Of a stretch of DNA of 64,000 nucleotides, positions 46,405-56,380 are shown piece by piece. Position numbers and translations under genes: made by a program. Under the pieces are notes generated by a model, which worked only from the letters and a program-made list of their open reading frames with translations, had not been told where the DNA came from and did no database searches. How positions within the stretch are numbered: position 1 is the stretch's first letter; each line of letters begins with the position of its first letter. This stretch comes from Marinomonas maritima. Its GTDB lineage: Bacteria; Pseudomonadota; Gammaproteobacteria; Pseudomonadales; Marinomonadaceae. The stretch lies in NCBI RefSeq assembly GCF_024435075.2, contig NZ_JAMZEG020000004.1, positions 116,001-180,000 on the forward strand, given 5' to 3'.

Positions 46405-48636
46405 ATGTCCGAGGCGCTTCTTACTCCTTACCCTTTTATCAAAGTCGCTTTACCAGTGCCAATGCGCACTTTGTTTGACTACAAAGTACCGAAAGCCATC
46501 GCATTAAGACACGAGTTAAAGCCTGGCATGCGGATCAAAGTACCTTTCGGTAAAAGCAGTCGCCTTGGCGTTATTGTCGCCTTGAGTGAAACCAGCGACT
46601 GGGATCCAACGCAAGTCAAACCACTCACATCGTTGCATGATGAAAGCCCCGTCATCACAAAAGAACTCATGGCATTGTGCGAGTGGGCCGCGCGTTATTA
46701 TCATCACCCTATTGGGGATGTTATTTTTCATGCCTTACCGGTACTGCTACGAAAAGGCGAGAACGCTGAGTTCCGCACAGAAAATTGGTGGCTGACGACG
46801 CCAGAAGGGCAAAAACTCCCTCTTGACCAACTCAGCCGAGCGCCTCGACAGCAAGACTTTCTTAAAGCCGTTCAACAACACCCCCACGGCTTGAGCCAAC
46901 ACGCGGCATCGGTTCTAGATCTTGCCCCTGCTGCCGGGAAAAGCTTAGAAGAAAAAGGCCTATTACGACGAGAGCCCCGCTCCTTTAACAAAGGAGGTGA
47001 AAAACACGCCCACCAAACTCAAGTACCTCCTACGCTAAACCCAGAACAAGCGATTGCCACAGAAGAGTTATTAGACTCGCGTCATCATTTTAATGTTGCA
47101 TTATTAGATGGCGTAACGGGCAGCGGCAAAACCGAAGTGTTTTTACGGGTCATGGAACGCCTAATAGAAGAGGGAAAGCAAATTCTCGTGATGGTGCCAG
47201 AAATTGGTCTGACACCTCAAACATTGAAGCGCTTTGAAATACGCTTCAATACCGACATTGTACTGATGCACTCCAACATGAGTGATCGAGAGCGCCTAGA
47301 TGCTTGGTTATTGGCCGCCAGCGGTCATGCAAAAATCATCATCGGCACGCGTTCTGCGGCGTTTATTCCTGCACCAAATCTTGGACTCATCGTAATAGAC
47401 GAGGAACACGACACCTCTTACAAACAACACGAAGGCTTTCGCTATCACGCTCGGGATCTCGCGATTAAACGCGCGCAAAGCTTAGACATTCCTGTTTTAT
47501 TAGCATCGGCCACACCGTCCTACGAAAGCCTAACCAATGCGCTTCAAAAGAAATTCACTTGGCTTAAGCTTCGTAAGCGAGCGGGCAATGCGCACATTCC
47601 AGAAATGGAGCGAGTGGATCTTCGAGGAAAAACCCTAATTCACGGCTTTAGCGAACACGCCCTTGCTAGTATCAAGCTATGCTTAGATCGCAAAGAACAA
47701 GTATTGATATTCTTAAACCGCCGCGGTTACGCGCCGACGTTAATGTGCCATCAATGCGGTTGGATTGCGGCCTGCGATCACTGTGATGTCAATCTCACCG
47801 TTCACAAACGCGCCAACAAACTGCATTGCCATCACTGTGATACGCAAAAAGCCTTGCTGCACACATGCCCAGAATGCCAGTCAGAAGAGCTGTTTACAGT
47901 GGGCGAAGGCACCGAGCAAGTTGAAACACAACTCAGTACCCTTTTTAAAGACGTACCTATTTTGCGAATTGACCGAGACAGCACTCAGCGCAAGTCCGCG
48001 ATGGCAAAACTGACCCAAAAAATCCATGAGCATGACCAAGCTATTCTGATCGGCACACAAATGTTGGCGAAAGGCCACCACTTCCCAAACGTCACCTTGG
48101 TGGTCATTATGGATGCCGATGCAGGGCTGTTTTCCTCAGACTTTAGAGGTATGGAACGCACCGCTCAACTCGTAACACAAGTCGCTGGTCGTGCTGGTCG
48201 CGCAAAAAAACCGGGGCATGTTTTGCTGCAAACCTATCATCCCGATCATGCTGCAATTGAATGTTTGTGCAACTTGGGTTACGAACACTTTGCCATTGAT
48301 GGATTAGCAGAGCGAAAATCACTCTCGTTACCGCCCTTTTATCACCAAGTTATTGTGCGAGCTGAATCCGGCAATGAACAAGAAGCCATGCAGCTTTTGT
48401 CTGCGATGCGCAATGACCTTGAACCCCTCTTTGCAAAGGACGTCTATCTGGTTGGCCCTTACGCGGCAATCATTGTTCGTAAAGCAGGCCAGCACCGAGC
48501 ACTTATTTCCATCAAATCGGCTCATCGTGCGCCTTTACATCAAGCGACCCAAATGATGACAGATTGGTTAGAGCAATCCTCAAGGCAGCATAAAATTCGT
48601 TTCGCAATCGACGTCGATCCACTGGAAACTTACTGA
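46405..48636 (+). CDS. priA: Primosomal replication protein N' (PriA helicase)
   Basis: 743 residues. Superfamily 2 helicase that restarts stalled replication forks. Walker A GVTGSGKTEVF, DEEH box in VIDEEHDTSYKQHEGFRY, and a zinc-binding insert with paired cysteines (CHQCGWIAACDHC, CHHCDTQ, CPECQ). The helicase C-terminal motifs (GTQMLAKGHHFPNVTLV, QVAGRAGRA) follow. Complete. Confidence 0.97.
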   Translation: MSEALLTPYPFIKVALPVPMRTLFDYKVPKAIALRHELKPGMRIKVPFGKSSRLGVIVALSETSDWDPTQVKPLTSLHDESPVITKELMALCEWAARYYHHPIGDVIFHALPVLLRKGENAEFRTENWWLTTPEGQKLPLDQLSRAPRQQDFLKAVQQHPHGLSQHAASVLDLAPAAGKSLEEKGLLRREPRSFNKGGEKHAHQTQVPPTLNPEQAIATEELLDSRHHFNVALLDGVTGSGKTEVFLRVMERLIEEGKQILVMVPEIGLTPQTLKRFEIRFNTDIVLMHSNMSDRERLDAWLLAASGHAKIIIGTRSAAFIPAPNLGLIVIDEEHDTSYKQHEGFRYHARDLAIKRAQSLDIPVLLASATPSYESLTNALQKKFTWLKLRKRAGNAHIPEMERVDLRGKTLIHGFSEHALASIKLCLDRKEQVLIFLNRRGYAPTLMCHQCGWIAACDHCDVNLTVHKRANKLHCHHCDTQKALLHTCPECQSEELFTVGEGTEQVETQLSTLFKDVPILRIDRDSTQRKSAMAKLTQKIHEHDQAILIGTQMLAKGHHFPNVTLVVIMDADAGLFSSDFRGMERTAQLVTQVAGRAGRAKKPGHVLLQTYHPDHAAIECLCNLGYEHFAIDGLAERKSLSLPPFYHQVIVRAESGNEQEAMQLLSAMRNDLEPLFAKDVYLVGPYAAIIVRKAGQHRALISIKSAHRAPLHQATQMMTDWLEQSSRQHKIRFAIDVDPLETY

Positions 48637-48702
48637 TCTAGCAAGCATAATGAGCGCGTCGTAATTGACGCCTAATATTTAAAAAAGCCAAAAGCCCTAA
48701 TT

Positions 48703-49320
48703 ATGTTTAATCCCATACAAATAGCAGCAAAAGGAAGTCGTCCAAGAAAAGGCGCGACTCGACGTTCACCTCCTCCGCCGAAGCGCAAAACCGCTTGGTG
48801 GTTATGGCTTTTAGTCCCCGCTATTCTTGTGGCCTTTATTTATGGATTAACGCAACTCAACCAAGTCGCGTCAACACCCAAACCTAAGCCAGTCGAAAAA
48901 ATCAAAACCATCATAAAACCGCAGCCGAAAGAAATTAAAATCGCGCCCGAAGAAGTAAAAATAAAACCCGCGCCTAAAAAAGATACGTTTGAATTTTATC
49001 AAATACTGCAGGACAGCGAAGTCGATACCAGTCATGTCGACGCCTACCAGTCAACGCCTCGCGGCGAACAAGATTTTTATTACATGCTGCAAGCGGCTTC
49101 TTTTCGCAGTCCAGAAGACGCCGACCGTATGAGAGCGAGGCTCATCATATCGGGCTTAGTCGAAGCCAATGTTCGCAAGACCATCGGCAAAGGCGAGCAA
49201 CCTTGGTACCGTGTCACTCTTGGCCCTTATGAATCTCGTTCCAAAATGAACCGAGCAGAAGACAAACTCGTTTCGATGGAAATATCGCCCTACTCTTATA
49301 AAGTCAAAAAAGAGCAATAA
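48703..49320 (+). CDS. FtsN-like SPOR-domain protein
   Basis: 205 residues: short basic cytoplasmic part, one membrane helix (about 32-51, WWLWLLVPAILVAFIYGL), a Pro/Lys-rich linker and a C-terminal SPOR domain (about 124-203, DFYYMLQAASFRSPEDADRM). This FtsN-like layout and the position between priA and hslV match E. coli ftsN. Probably a late cell-division protein activating septal peptidoglycan synthesis. Confidence 0.88.
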   Translation: MFNPIQIAAKGSRPRKGATRRSPPPPKRKTAWWLWLLVPAILVAFIYGLTQLNQVASTPKPKPVEKIKTIIKPQPKEIKIAPEEVKIKPAPKKDTFEFYQILQDSEVDTSHVDAYQSTPRGEQDFYYMLQAASFRSPEDADRMRARLIISGLVEANVRKTIGKGEQPWYRVTLGPYESRSKMNRAEDKLVSMEISPYSYKVKKEQ

Positions 49321-49385
49321 TCCCCTTCAGATATCCGTCCATATTGCATACATAAAGTGAAAGCGTCTCTTGTATGCAATCCTCG

Positions 49386-49414
49386 CTTGAAATCTTCTTG
49401 CTCGCCCCCATTTT
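49386..49414 (+). promoter_or_regulatory. Heat-shock (sigma-32) promoter for hslVU
   Basis: CTTGAAA (-35, 49386-49392), a 13-nt spacer, then CCCCATTTT (-10, 49406-49414). Both elements match the sigma-32 consensus almost perfectly. The hslV ATG follows 25 nt after the -10, leaving room for GGAG. hslVU is a classic sigma-32 target. Confidence 0.88.
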
Positions 49415-49439
49415 ATTAGAATCGCAACTGGAGTAGACC

Positions 49440-49991
49440 ATGACAACGATTCTTACTGTACGTAAAGGCAACCAAGTCGTCGTAGGCGGCGATGGACAAG
49501 TTTCTTTAGGCAACACCGTGATGAAAGGCAACGCTCGCAAAGTGCGTCGCTTATATCGTGGAGAAGTGATTGCGGGCTTCGCCGGCGGCACAGCCGATGC
49601 TTTCACCCTATTCGAGCGATTCGAAGGCCAGCTCGAAAAACACCAAGGACATCTTGTTCGTGCCGCGGTTGACCTTGCTAAAGACTGGCGTTCCGACCGA
49701 GCTCTACGCAAATTAGAAGCCATGCTTATTGTCGCTAACAAAGACAGTACCTTAATCATCACAGGTACAGGTGATGTCGTTGAGCCTCAACACGGCGCAC
49801 TTGCAATCGGCTCTGGTGGTAACTTCGCAGAAGCGGCCGCTCGCGCTCTGATCGACAACACAGATCTATCGGCCAAAGAAATCGTTGAAAAAAGTCTCAA
49901 CATTGCCGCAGATATTTGCGTCTTCACCAATCACAGTTTAACCATTGAAGAAATCGTGATTGATCAACAAATTGAAGACCAGTCTGCCTAA
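49440..49991 (+). CDS. hslV: ATP-dependent protease subunit HslV (ClpQ)
   Basis: 183 residues. Threonine peptidase of the HslUV heat-shock protease; Thr2, exposed after Met removal, is the nucleophile (MTTILTVRKGNQVVVGGDGQ). The second landmark is GNARKVRRLYRGEVIAGFAG. Directly downstream of a sigma-32 promoter and upstream of hslU. Confidence 0.97.
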   Translation: MTTILTVRKGNQVVVGGDGQVSLGNTVMKGNARKVRRLYRGEVIAGFAGGTADAFTLFERFEGQLEKHQGHLVRAAVDLAKDWRSDRALRKLEAMLIVANKDSTLIITGTGDVVEPQHGALAIGSGGNFAEAAARALIDNTDLSAKEIVEKSLNIAADICVFTNHSLTIEEIVIDQQIEDQSA

Positions 49992-50045
49992 CAAAAGACC
50001 GACACACGATCTACTACATCACTCAAGAATAGAAGAGAATTGATA

Positions 50046-51368
50046 ATGAGCAGCATGACCCCAAGAGAGACGGTTAACGCCTTAGACAAACACATTATTG
50101 GCCAACAAAAAGCAAAACGAGCCGTGGCCATTGCGCTGCGTAATCGCTGGCGTCGCATGCAACTTCCTGAAGAAATGCGTGCCGAAATCACGCCTAAAAA
50201 CATCCTAATGATAGGGCCAACGGGCGTGGGTAAAACCGAAATCGCTCGCCGTTTAGCCAAGCTATCCAACGCGCCATTCATCAAAATTGAAGCCACAAAA
50301 TTCACCGAAGTGGGTTATGTCGGTCGCGATGTAGAATCCATTATTCGTGACTTGGTCGAAATGGCCATCAAAATGCTTCGCGAGCAAGAAACTGAAAAAC
50401 TGCGCCATAAAGCCGAAGATGCGGCCGAAGATCGTATCCTTGACGTTTTATTACCGCCAGCACGTGGCGCAGACCCAGAGTTAGAAGACAGCAGCACGCG
50501 TCAAACTTTTCGTAAAAAATTACGCGAAGGTCAATTGGACGACAAAGAAATCGACATCGACGTCGCTGACTCGCCAGTCGGTGTCGAAATTATGACACCA
50601 CCGGGCATGGAAGAAATGACCAGCCAGTTACAAAACATGTTTTCTAGTTTTGGGTCGCAAAAAACCAAAAAGCGCAAATTGAAAGTAAAAGAAGCCTTAC
50701 GCCAAGTCCGTGATGAAGAAGCCGCTAAGCTGGTCAATGAAGAGGAATTGAAAGCTCGCGCGGTGTACGCGGTAGAACAAAACGGCATCGTTTTCTTAGA
50801 CGAAATAGACAAGGTCGCAAAAAGCTCAGAACGCTCAGGCGGTGAAGTATCGCGTGAAGGCGTTCAACGTGATTTATTGCCTTTGATTGAAGGCTGTACC
50901 GTCAGCACAAAATACGGCATGATCAAAACGGATCACATTTTATTCATTGCTTCTGGTGCGTTTCATCTGTCCAAACCATCGGATTTGATACCTGAGCTGC
51001 AAGGTCGTTTACCCATTCGTGTGGAGCTAGATGCCTTGACGGTAGACGATTTCAAACGCATTTTGGTTGAACCAAGCGCGTCTCTCACCAAACAGTATGT
51101 TGCACTGGCGAAGACAGAAAATATCAATCTGAACTTTACTGAAGAAGGCATTCAGCGGATTGCTGAAATCGCTTTCCAGGTGAACGAACGCACAGAGAAC
51201 ATTGGTGCGCGTCGCTTGCACACTGTGCTGGAACGTTTACTAGAAGAAGTGTCCTACTCGGCCAGCGACATGCCTGACAATCAAACCATCGAAATAACCG
51301 CTGCGTATGTTGATGAGCAACTGGGCGAAATCGCTAAGAATGAAGATTTGAGCCAATATATTTTATAA
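50046..51368 (+). CDS. hslU: HslU (ClpY) ATPase of the HslUV protease
   Basis: 440 residues from the ATG at 50046, which has AGAAGAGAA upstream (a TTG at 50040 is less likely). AAA+ unfoldase: Walker A GPTGVGKT at 57-64, Walker B in GIVFLDEIDK, an intervening I-domain, and sensor residues in RTENIGARRLHT. It unfolds substrates and feeds them to HslV. Co-transcribed with hslV; a weak hairpin follows. Confidence 0.97.
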   Translation: MSSMTPRETVNALDKHIIGQQKAKRAVAIALRNRWRRMQLPEEMRAEITPKNILMIGPTGVGKTEIARRLAKLSNAPFIKIEATKFTEVGYVGRDVESIIRDLVEMAIKMLREQETEKLRHKAEDAAEDRILDVLLPPARGADPELEDSSTRQTFRKKLREGQLDDKEIDIDVADSPVGVEIMTPPGMEEMTSQLQNMFSSFGSQKTKKRKLKVKEALRQVRDEEAAKLVNEEELKARAVYAVEQNGIVFLDEIDKVAKSSERSGGEVSREGVQRDLLPLIEGCTVSTKYGMIKTDHILFIASGAFHLSKPSDLIPELQGRLPIRVELDALTVDDFKRILVEPSASLTKQYVALAKTENINLNFTEEGIQRIAEIAFQVNERTENIGARRLHTVLERLLEEVSYSASDMPDNQTIEITAAYVDEQLGEIAKNEDLSQYIL

Positions 51369-51378
51369 TAAGTAACGT

Positions 51379-51399
51379 GTCGCCTTCTCTAAAGGCGAC
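51379..51399 (+). terminator. Weak hairpin after hslU
   Basis: An 8-bp stem (GTCGCCTT at 51379-51386 with its complement at 51392-51399) and a 5-nt loop, followed by TAAATTTT. It may be a partial terminator between hslU and the DUF971 gene. Confidence 0.5.
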
Positions 51400-51427
51400 T
51401 AAATTTTAAGAAAAGGAAACCTGCACC

Positions 51428-51811
51428 ATGGCAACGCCTGCGCCGACAAAAATTCACTACCATAAGCAATCTCGTGAGTTGGCGCTAACGTTCGCCGATG
51501 GTCAAGCGTTCCGTCTAAGCGCTGAGTATTTACGAATTCACTCTCCTTCCGCCGAAGTTCGCGGACACGGTATGCAAATGCCGATTCTGCAATTTGGCAA
51601 AAAAGACGTCGCCATTAATAACGTCGAAGGCGCGGGGAACTATGCACTTAAAATATCCTTTGACGATGGCCACGACACCGGTCTTTACTCTTGGGACTAT
51701 CTCTATAATATTGGCCAAAATCATGACGAACTCTGGAAAATGTACCTAGATCGCCTTGAAAAAGAAGGCCAGACACGTGACACTTCGGTGATACAAATCC
51801 ATCAGCTTTAG
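51428..51811 (+). CDS. DUF971 (GBBH-like N-terminal domain) protein
   Basis: 127 residues, a stand-alone gamma-butyrobetaine-hydroxylase-like N-terminal domain (LTFADGQAFRLSAEYLRIHS, SFDDGHDTGLYSWDYLYNIG). The family is conserved next to hslVU in many gammaproteobacteria; its function is not established, and the domain may bind metal or Fe-S. Follows hslU on the same strand and precedes ubiJ. Confidence 0.9.
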   Translation: MATPAPTKIHYHKQSRELALTFADGQAFRLSAEYLRIHSPSAEVRGHGMQMPILQFGKKDVAINNVEGAGNYALKISFDDGHDTGLYSWDYLYNIGQNHDELWKMYLDRLEKEGQTRDTSVIQIHQL

Positions 51812-51841
51812 CTTTTATTATTAATCACCGGGAAGATTTCT

Positions 51842-52459
51842 ATGGGTTCACTCAGCTTATCCGCCATCAGCGCTATTGAAAATGCTATCAACCTCGCGCT
51901 TAAGCAGGATCTGCCTTCTCAACATCGCCTGAATAAATTAGCGGGGCAACAAGTCTTTCTCTTCGTAGAAGACTTCTCGTTTATATTACAGGTTCATATT
52001 CTCGAGCAAGGCGTCATGCTGCATCGTCCAGAAAGTTTAGACGAAATAGAGTTGGACCCACGCCTTGATACCCTTGTTCAAGGCCCAAGTAACGCGTATC
52101 GAAAATTGCTTGAAGGTGATGGTTTTTTTGATGGCGACCTACGCATACAAGGCAACGCACAAGCCTTGATGACCTTGCATAAGGTCATGGAAAATTTTGA
52201 ATTCGATTGGGAAGGATTACTGGCGAATTACATCGGTGACTTACCGGCTTCTGCTTTGGCTCGCCTGCTACGCATGCAATGGTCTTGGAGCAAAGAATTT
52301 ACCACCAATACCAGAATACAACTGGTCCACCACTTACAAACCAACAGTCAACTTCTGCCCAGTAAAATTGAATTCAATCACCACGTCGATGAACTCGAAC
52401 GTTTTGGTACATTGATTGACCGAGTAGAAGCAAGATTGAATTTACTTGCTAGAAAGTAA
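51842..52459 (+). CDS. ubiJ: Ubiquinone biosynthesis accessory protein UbiJ (SCP2-like)
   Basis: 205 residues: an N-terminal SCP2 sterol-carrier-like lipid-binding domain (about 20-125, GFFDGDLRIQGNAQALMTLH) and a C-terminal helical tail with coiled-coil tendency, as in UbiJ, which binds lipids for the aerobic ubiquinone synthesis complex. Unusually, ubiE and ubiB, its normal flanking genes, are not adjacent here. Confidence 0.85.
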   Translation: MGSLSLSAISAIENAINLALKQDLPSQHRLNKLAGQQVFLFVEDFSFILQVHILEQGVMLHRPESLDEIELDPRLDTLVQGPSNAYRKLLEGDGFFDGDLRIQGNAQALMTLHKVMENFEFDWEGLLANYIGDLPASALARLLRMQWSWSKEFTTNTRIQLVHHLQTNSQLLPSKIEFNHHVDELERFGTLIDRVEARLNLLARK

Positions 52460-52502
52460 CCATTATTTTACATCATCGTTATTTTCTGCCAGTGTGGTTT
52501 AA

Positions 52503-53372
52503 TTATCCTTTATTGGTTTTCGCTCTACTCAAATACACCCCAGTGATCGTCACCACAAAGCCGACGATCTGAATCGTTGTCATGGACTCTGTGAATAAGA
52601 AATAGCTTTCTATCGCCGCCAAAGGTGGCGCTAGCAATAAGACGGTAGACACTTGCGAAGCTTTGACTTTTCTCAGCAACCACACCATTAAAAAGACGCC
52701 GCCACCTGATAACACGATCACACCCCAGAACATAAGTAGGATAGATTCTAGCTGCAGCTTAAAGAGGCTTTCGCCTAAGATCAGTACAAACCCAAAAGAC
52801 ACCACGCTAGCAGCAAGGTTTTGTATTGCCATCGAGCTAAAAATGTCCGAGGTTGATATCGACATTTTTTGATAGGTCACCCCAAGCGATAAGGCTAATA
52901 TGGCTGAGCAAGCCAAAGCAAAGGTAAATAAGGACACACCGCCGTGATTCATATCCAGCTCTAAGGCGGGGCTCACTACCAACATTAAACCGACCATGCC
53001 AATCAGCATGCCGACAATGCCTTTTAACGACGTTTTTTCTTTTATTATTAAGAAGGCAAGCAAAGTGACTAAAGCCGGTTGTAAGGCACCAATCAGAGCC
53101 ATGATACCTGCAGGCAGACCTTTGGCGATGGCAACATAAGCGAAACCCAGATAGAAGCCATTCATCAACATACCAGCGATAATGTGTTTTGGCAGTTCTT
53201 TCCACGGAGGAAAATATCGACGCTGCACCAAGGCAATGGCGAGAAAAAGCAAACCAGCGCAAAAGAAGCGAATACCCAAGTACACGTTAGGGTCAATAAG
53301 GCCGACGATGAGCTTTCCGGTAATAAATCCCGTCGACCAAATGACCACTAAAAGCACATACAAAAACGCCAT
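52503..53372 (-). CDS. DMT-superfamily (EamA) transporter
   Basis: 289 residues with about ten membrane helices in two EamA repeats (VIWSTGFITGKLIVG and ALIGALQPALVTLLAFLII are typical). Probably a metabolite or amino-acid exporter; the substrate cannot be inferred. Convergent with ubiJ. Confidence 0.9.
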   Translation of the reverse strand: MAFLYVLLVVIWSTGFITGKLIVGLIDPNVYLGIRFFCAGLLFLAIALVQRRYFPPWKELPKHIIAGMLMNGFYLGFAYVAIAKGLPAGIMALIGALQPALVTLLAFLIIKEKTSLKGIVGMLIGMVGLMLVVSPALELDMNHGGVSLFTFALACSAILALSLGVTYQKMSISTSDIFSSMAIQNLAASVVSFGFVLILGESLFKLQLESILLMFWGVIVLSGGGVFLMVWLLRKVKASQVSTVLLLAPPLAAIESYFLFTESMTTIQIVGFVVTITGVYLSRAKTNKG

Positions 53373-53425
53373 TTAAATTCCCTTTTTAAGTAAGAACAGA
53401 AAACGTCACATCGAACTGAAGTAAC

Positions 53426-54406
53426 TCAAAAAATAGCTTTTATTGCCTCAGCACTTAACCCTAGTCCAATCAGAAAATGCAATTTCACAAACGCCGCTTC
53501 ATAGGTCATGTCTTCACCTGAAATAACGCCTGCTTGAACCAATGCCGAACCCGCCGCATAAGCACCTGCAGCTACTCTTCCTGCGCCACACTGGCTAACA
53601 TTCACAATCACTACGTCTCGGCTTGTGGCGGCGTTTAAAAGCGCCAGAAGCGCCGTGTTTTTGTCTGGTGCGTTGCCCGCACCATAACTCAATAACACCG
53701 CGCCTTTGACATTTTTGTTTAATAATCCTTGCCAATGCTCCGCTTGCACACCAGGAAATACAGGCAATATGGTGACCGCACTTTCTTTCATCTCTGGAAT
53801 TTGAATCGTTATCCCTTGATGCGTCAGATCAACATTACGCCAGCGCCAGTCAATGCCTAGCACGCCACGCTCTGGTTGGTGTGGCGAATTAAAGGCTTGC
53901 CAATCACTGGTGTGCGCTTTGTGAGCTCGATCGCCTTCTATCAATCGACCGGCAAAGAATAGAAACACGCCGTTCACGGCTTTTTCACAAGCTGATGCTT
54001 CACAGGCAGAAATAGCGCCCATGACATTGATCATGGCGTCGCTTCGAACTTTGTACATAGGCACTTGCGAACCAGTGACAATAATCGGCTTATCACTATA
54101 GGCAAACATCAAAAATAAGGCCGCCGCGGTATAAGCCATGGTGTCCGTTCCATGTAACACAATGAACGCATCAAACGCCTGCCATTTGCTTTGTATGTCG
54201 CTAGCAATCGTCTGCCAATCTTTCGGTGTCGCATTCGATGAATCAATTAAATGCTCATAACGTTGGATGACAAAGTCATGAGTAATCTCGTTGGAAGCAC
54301 CCAACTGTTGAGCCAGCTGCTCTGCAAAGGCTTCATCAGGCACAAGTCCATTCTCTGACGGTACCATACCAATCGTGCCACCGGTGTAAGCGATATAAAT
54401 TTTCAT
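53426..54406 (-). CDS. ansA: Type I (cytoplasmic) L-asparaginase
   Basis: 326 residues. Hydrolyses asparagine to aspartate and ammonia. The first catalytic Thr is in YTGGTIGMVPS, the second catalytic region is VLHGTDTMAYTAAAL. No signal peptide, so AnsA-like rather than the periplasmic type II enzyme. Downstream of argS on the same strand, separated by a terminator. Confidence 0.92.
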   Translation of the reverse strand: MKIYIAYTGGTIGMVPSENGLVPDEAFAEQLAQQLGASNEITHDFVIQRYEHLIDSSNATPKDWQTIASDIQSKWQAFDAFIVLHGTDTMAYTAAALFLMFAYSDKPIIVTGSQVPMYKVRSDAMINVMGAISACEASACEKAVNGVFLFFAGRLIEGDRAHKAHTSDWQAFNSPHQPERGVLGIDWRWRNVDLTHQGITIQIPEMKESAVTILPVFPGVQAEHWQGLLNKNVKGAVLLSYGAGNAPDKNTALLALLNAATSRDVVIVNVSQCGAGRVAAGAYAAGSALVQAGVISGEDMTYEAAFVKLHFLIGLGLSAEAIKAIF

Positions 54407-54448
54407 GCCATTCTTTCGCCTCTTTTAACGCGTTTTTTTATCTATTAA

Positions 54449-54479
54449 AAAGGCGCTGTTCCGAGAAGAAAGCGCCTTT
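54449..54479 (-). terminator. Terminator of argS
   Basis: A 9-bp stem (AAAGGCGCT at 54449-54457 with its complement at 54471-54479) and a 13-nt loop, with a following T-rich run on the minus strand. Confidence 0.75.
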
Positions 54480-54511
54480 CGTTTATTAATTAAACAACAT
54501 TCAAGCTAACA

Positions 54512-56245
54512 TTACATGCGCTCTAAGGTTTCAATCCCTAACAAAGACAAACCTTGTTTTAAGGTTGACGCCGTATTCAATGCCAATTGTAGACGACTGT
54601 TTTTCACGTCATCTTCGGCATTCAAAATAGGACAAGCCTCGTAAAAACTCATGAAAGTGCCCGCCAAGTCGTATAAGTAAGCACATAAAAAATGCGGCAT
54701 ACCGTCGTTAGCAACTTGTTGAATGGCTTCTTCAAACTGACATAGCTTCATCGCTAAAGCACGCTCTTGTGGCGCTTCAATCGCGATGTTGCCCGTTAAA
54801 CTTGCGCTATCGATCTCAGAACGCTTAACAATACTTGCTACGCGAGAATAAGCGTATAACAAGTAAGGCGCAGTGTTGCCTTCAAAGCTCAGCATAGTAT
54901 CCCAATTGAACACGTAATCGCTGGTACGATTTTTTGACAAATCGGCGTACTTAACCGATGCAATGCCGACAACGCGACCAATATTACGCAATTCCTCTTC
55001 GCTCATGTCTGGATTTTTGTCAGCCACCAATTGATAAGCACGTTCTTGCGCTTCTTCCAACAAGTCTGACAATTTCGCCACGCCACCGGAACGCGTTTTA
55101 AAAGGTCTTCCATCACTTCCCATCACGGTGCCAAAAGGCATGTGTTCCAGTTGCGTTTCTGGTTTTACAAAGCCTGCTTTTCGAGACAAGGTGAAAATTT
55201 GTTGGAAGTGCAACGACTGACGCGCGTCCACAAAGTACAACACACGATCTGCGTTCAGTGTATGTTGACGAAAACGCACCGCCGCTAAATCCGTTGTGGC
55301 ATACAAGAAACCACCACCCGTTTTTTGTACGATAATTGGTGTAATCTCGCCTTCTTTGTTGGCGAACTCTTCCATGAAAACACACTGTGCACCATTGGAT
55401 TCTTGCAGCAAACCTTGATCTTTTAACTCATTGATAACGTTCTGTAGATCATCGTTATAGGCACTTTCTGGCATCACGTGCTGACGCTCTAAAGAAACAC
55501 CTAACATTTTGTAAGTTTCTTCACAGTGAGTCATAGAGATATTGATAAATTCATCCCAAAGCGCCAAGCATTCTTCATCACCAGACTGCAAAGCAACGAC
55601 CAATTCACGAGCACGAGCCGCGAAGACCTCATCTTCATCAAAGCAAGTTTTAGCCGCACGATAGAAGGTTTCAAGATCCGCAAGCGCCATGCTGATTTTG
55701 GTGTTCTCAGCACGCAAACGTTCCATGTACGCCAACAACATACCGAATTGAGTACCCCAATCGCCTACGTGGTTTTGACGGACAACATGATGACCCAAGA
55801 ACTCCAGCGTGCGGACAACGGCATCACCAATAACCGTTGAGCGCAAATGACCAACGTGCATTTCTTTAGCAAGGTTTGGTGCTGAATAATCCACAACAAC
55901 CGTTTCTGGTGCCTCAACTGGGTTTACATCAAGACGCTCGCTGGTGCGTAATGTCACCAATTCTTTACTCAAAAAAACATCTTTCAAAAAAATGTTAATA
56001 AAGCCCGGACCGGCGATTTCCACTTTATCGGCAAGGTCTGATAAGTCCAATTTATCCAACGCCGCGTGAGCAAAATCACGCGGGTTCATTTTAAGCGCTT
56101 TCGCGGCGCCCATAATGCCATTGGCTTGGTAATCACCGAAGAGGGCTTTCGCCGATTGACGCACTAACGCTGGCGCTGTATCAGACGCACCAGCGGCAAC
56201 CATCGCCGCCTGAATACGTAGATTAAGAAGAGTTTGAATATTCAC
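54512..56245 (-). CDS. argS: Arginyl-tRNA synthetase
   Basis: 577 residues, the same length as E. coli ArgS. Class I synthetase with HVGH (HIGH motif) at 130-133 in SAPNLAKEMHVGHLRSTV, and the usual substituted KMSKS region (GRPFKTRSGGVAKL). The anticodon-binding helical domain ends in LSLLGIETLERM. Charges tRNA-Arg. Complete. Confidence 0.97.
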   Translation of the reverse strand: MNIQTLLNLRIQAAMVAAGASDTAPALVRQSAKALFGDYQANGIMGAAKALKMNPRDFAHAALDKLDLSDLADKVEIAGPGFINIFLKDVFLSKELVTLRTSERLDVNPVEAPETVVVDYSAPNLAKEMHVGHLRSTVIGDAVVRTLEFLGHHVVRQNHVGDWGTQFGMLLAYMERLRAENTKISMALADLETFYRAAKTCFDEDEVFAARARELVVALQSGDEECLALWDEFINISMTHCEETYKMLGVSLERQHVMPESAYNDDLQNVINELKDQGLLQESNGAQCVFMEEFANKEGEITPIIVQKTGGGFLYATTDLAAVRFRQHTLNADRVLYFVDARQSLHFQQIFTLSRKAGFVKPETQLEHMPFGTVMGSDGRPFKTRSGGVAKLSDLLEEAQERAYQLVADKNPDMSEEELRNIGRVVGIASVKYADLSKNRTSDYVFNWDTMLSFEGNTAPYLLYAYSRVASIVKRSEIDSASLTGNIAIEAPQERALAMKLCQFEEAIQQVANDGMPHFLCAYLYDLAGTFMSFYEACPILNAEDDVKNSRLQLALNTASTLKQGLSLLGIETLERM

Positions 56246-56380
56246 TAAGAAGACCTTTAAACAGTAAACAGGCCGCCAATGATGGCGTCATGTCAGAATC
56301 ACACAGCCCTCTGATCGGTAACAATCAGAGGGCTGAATTCAAGAAAATAGTTGCGCTAATGATAACTGACTTTCGTACTT

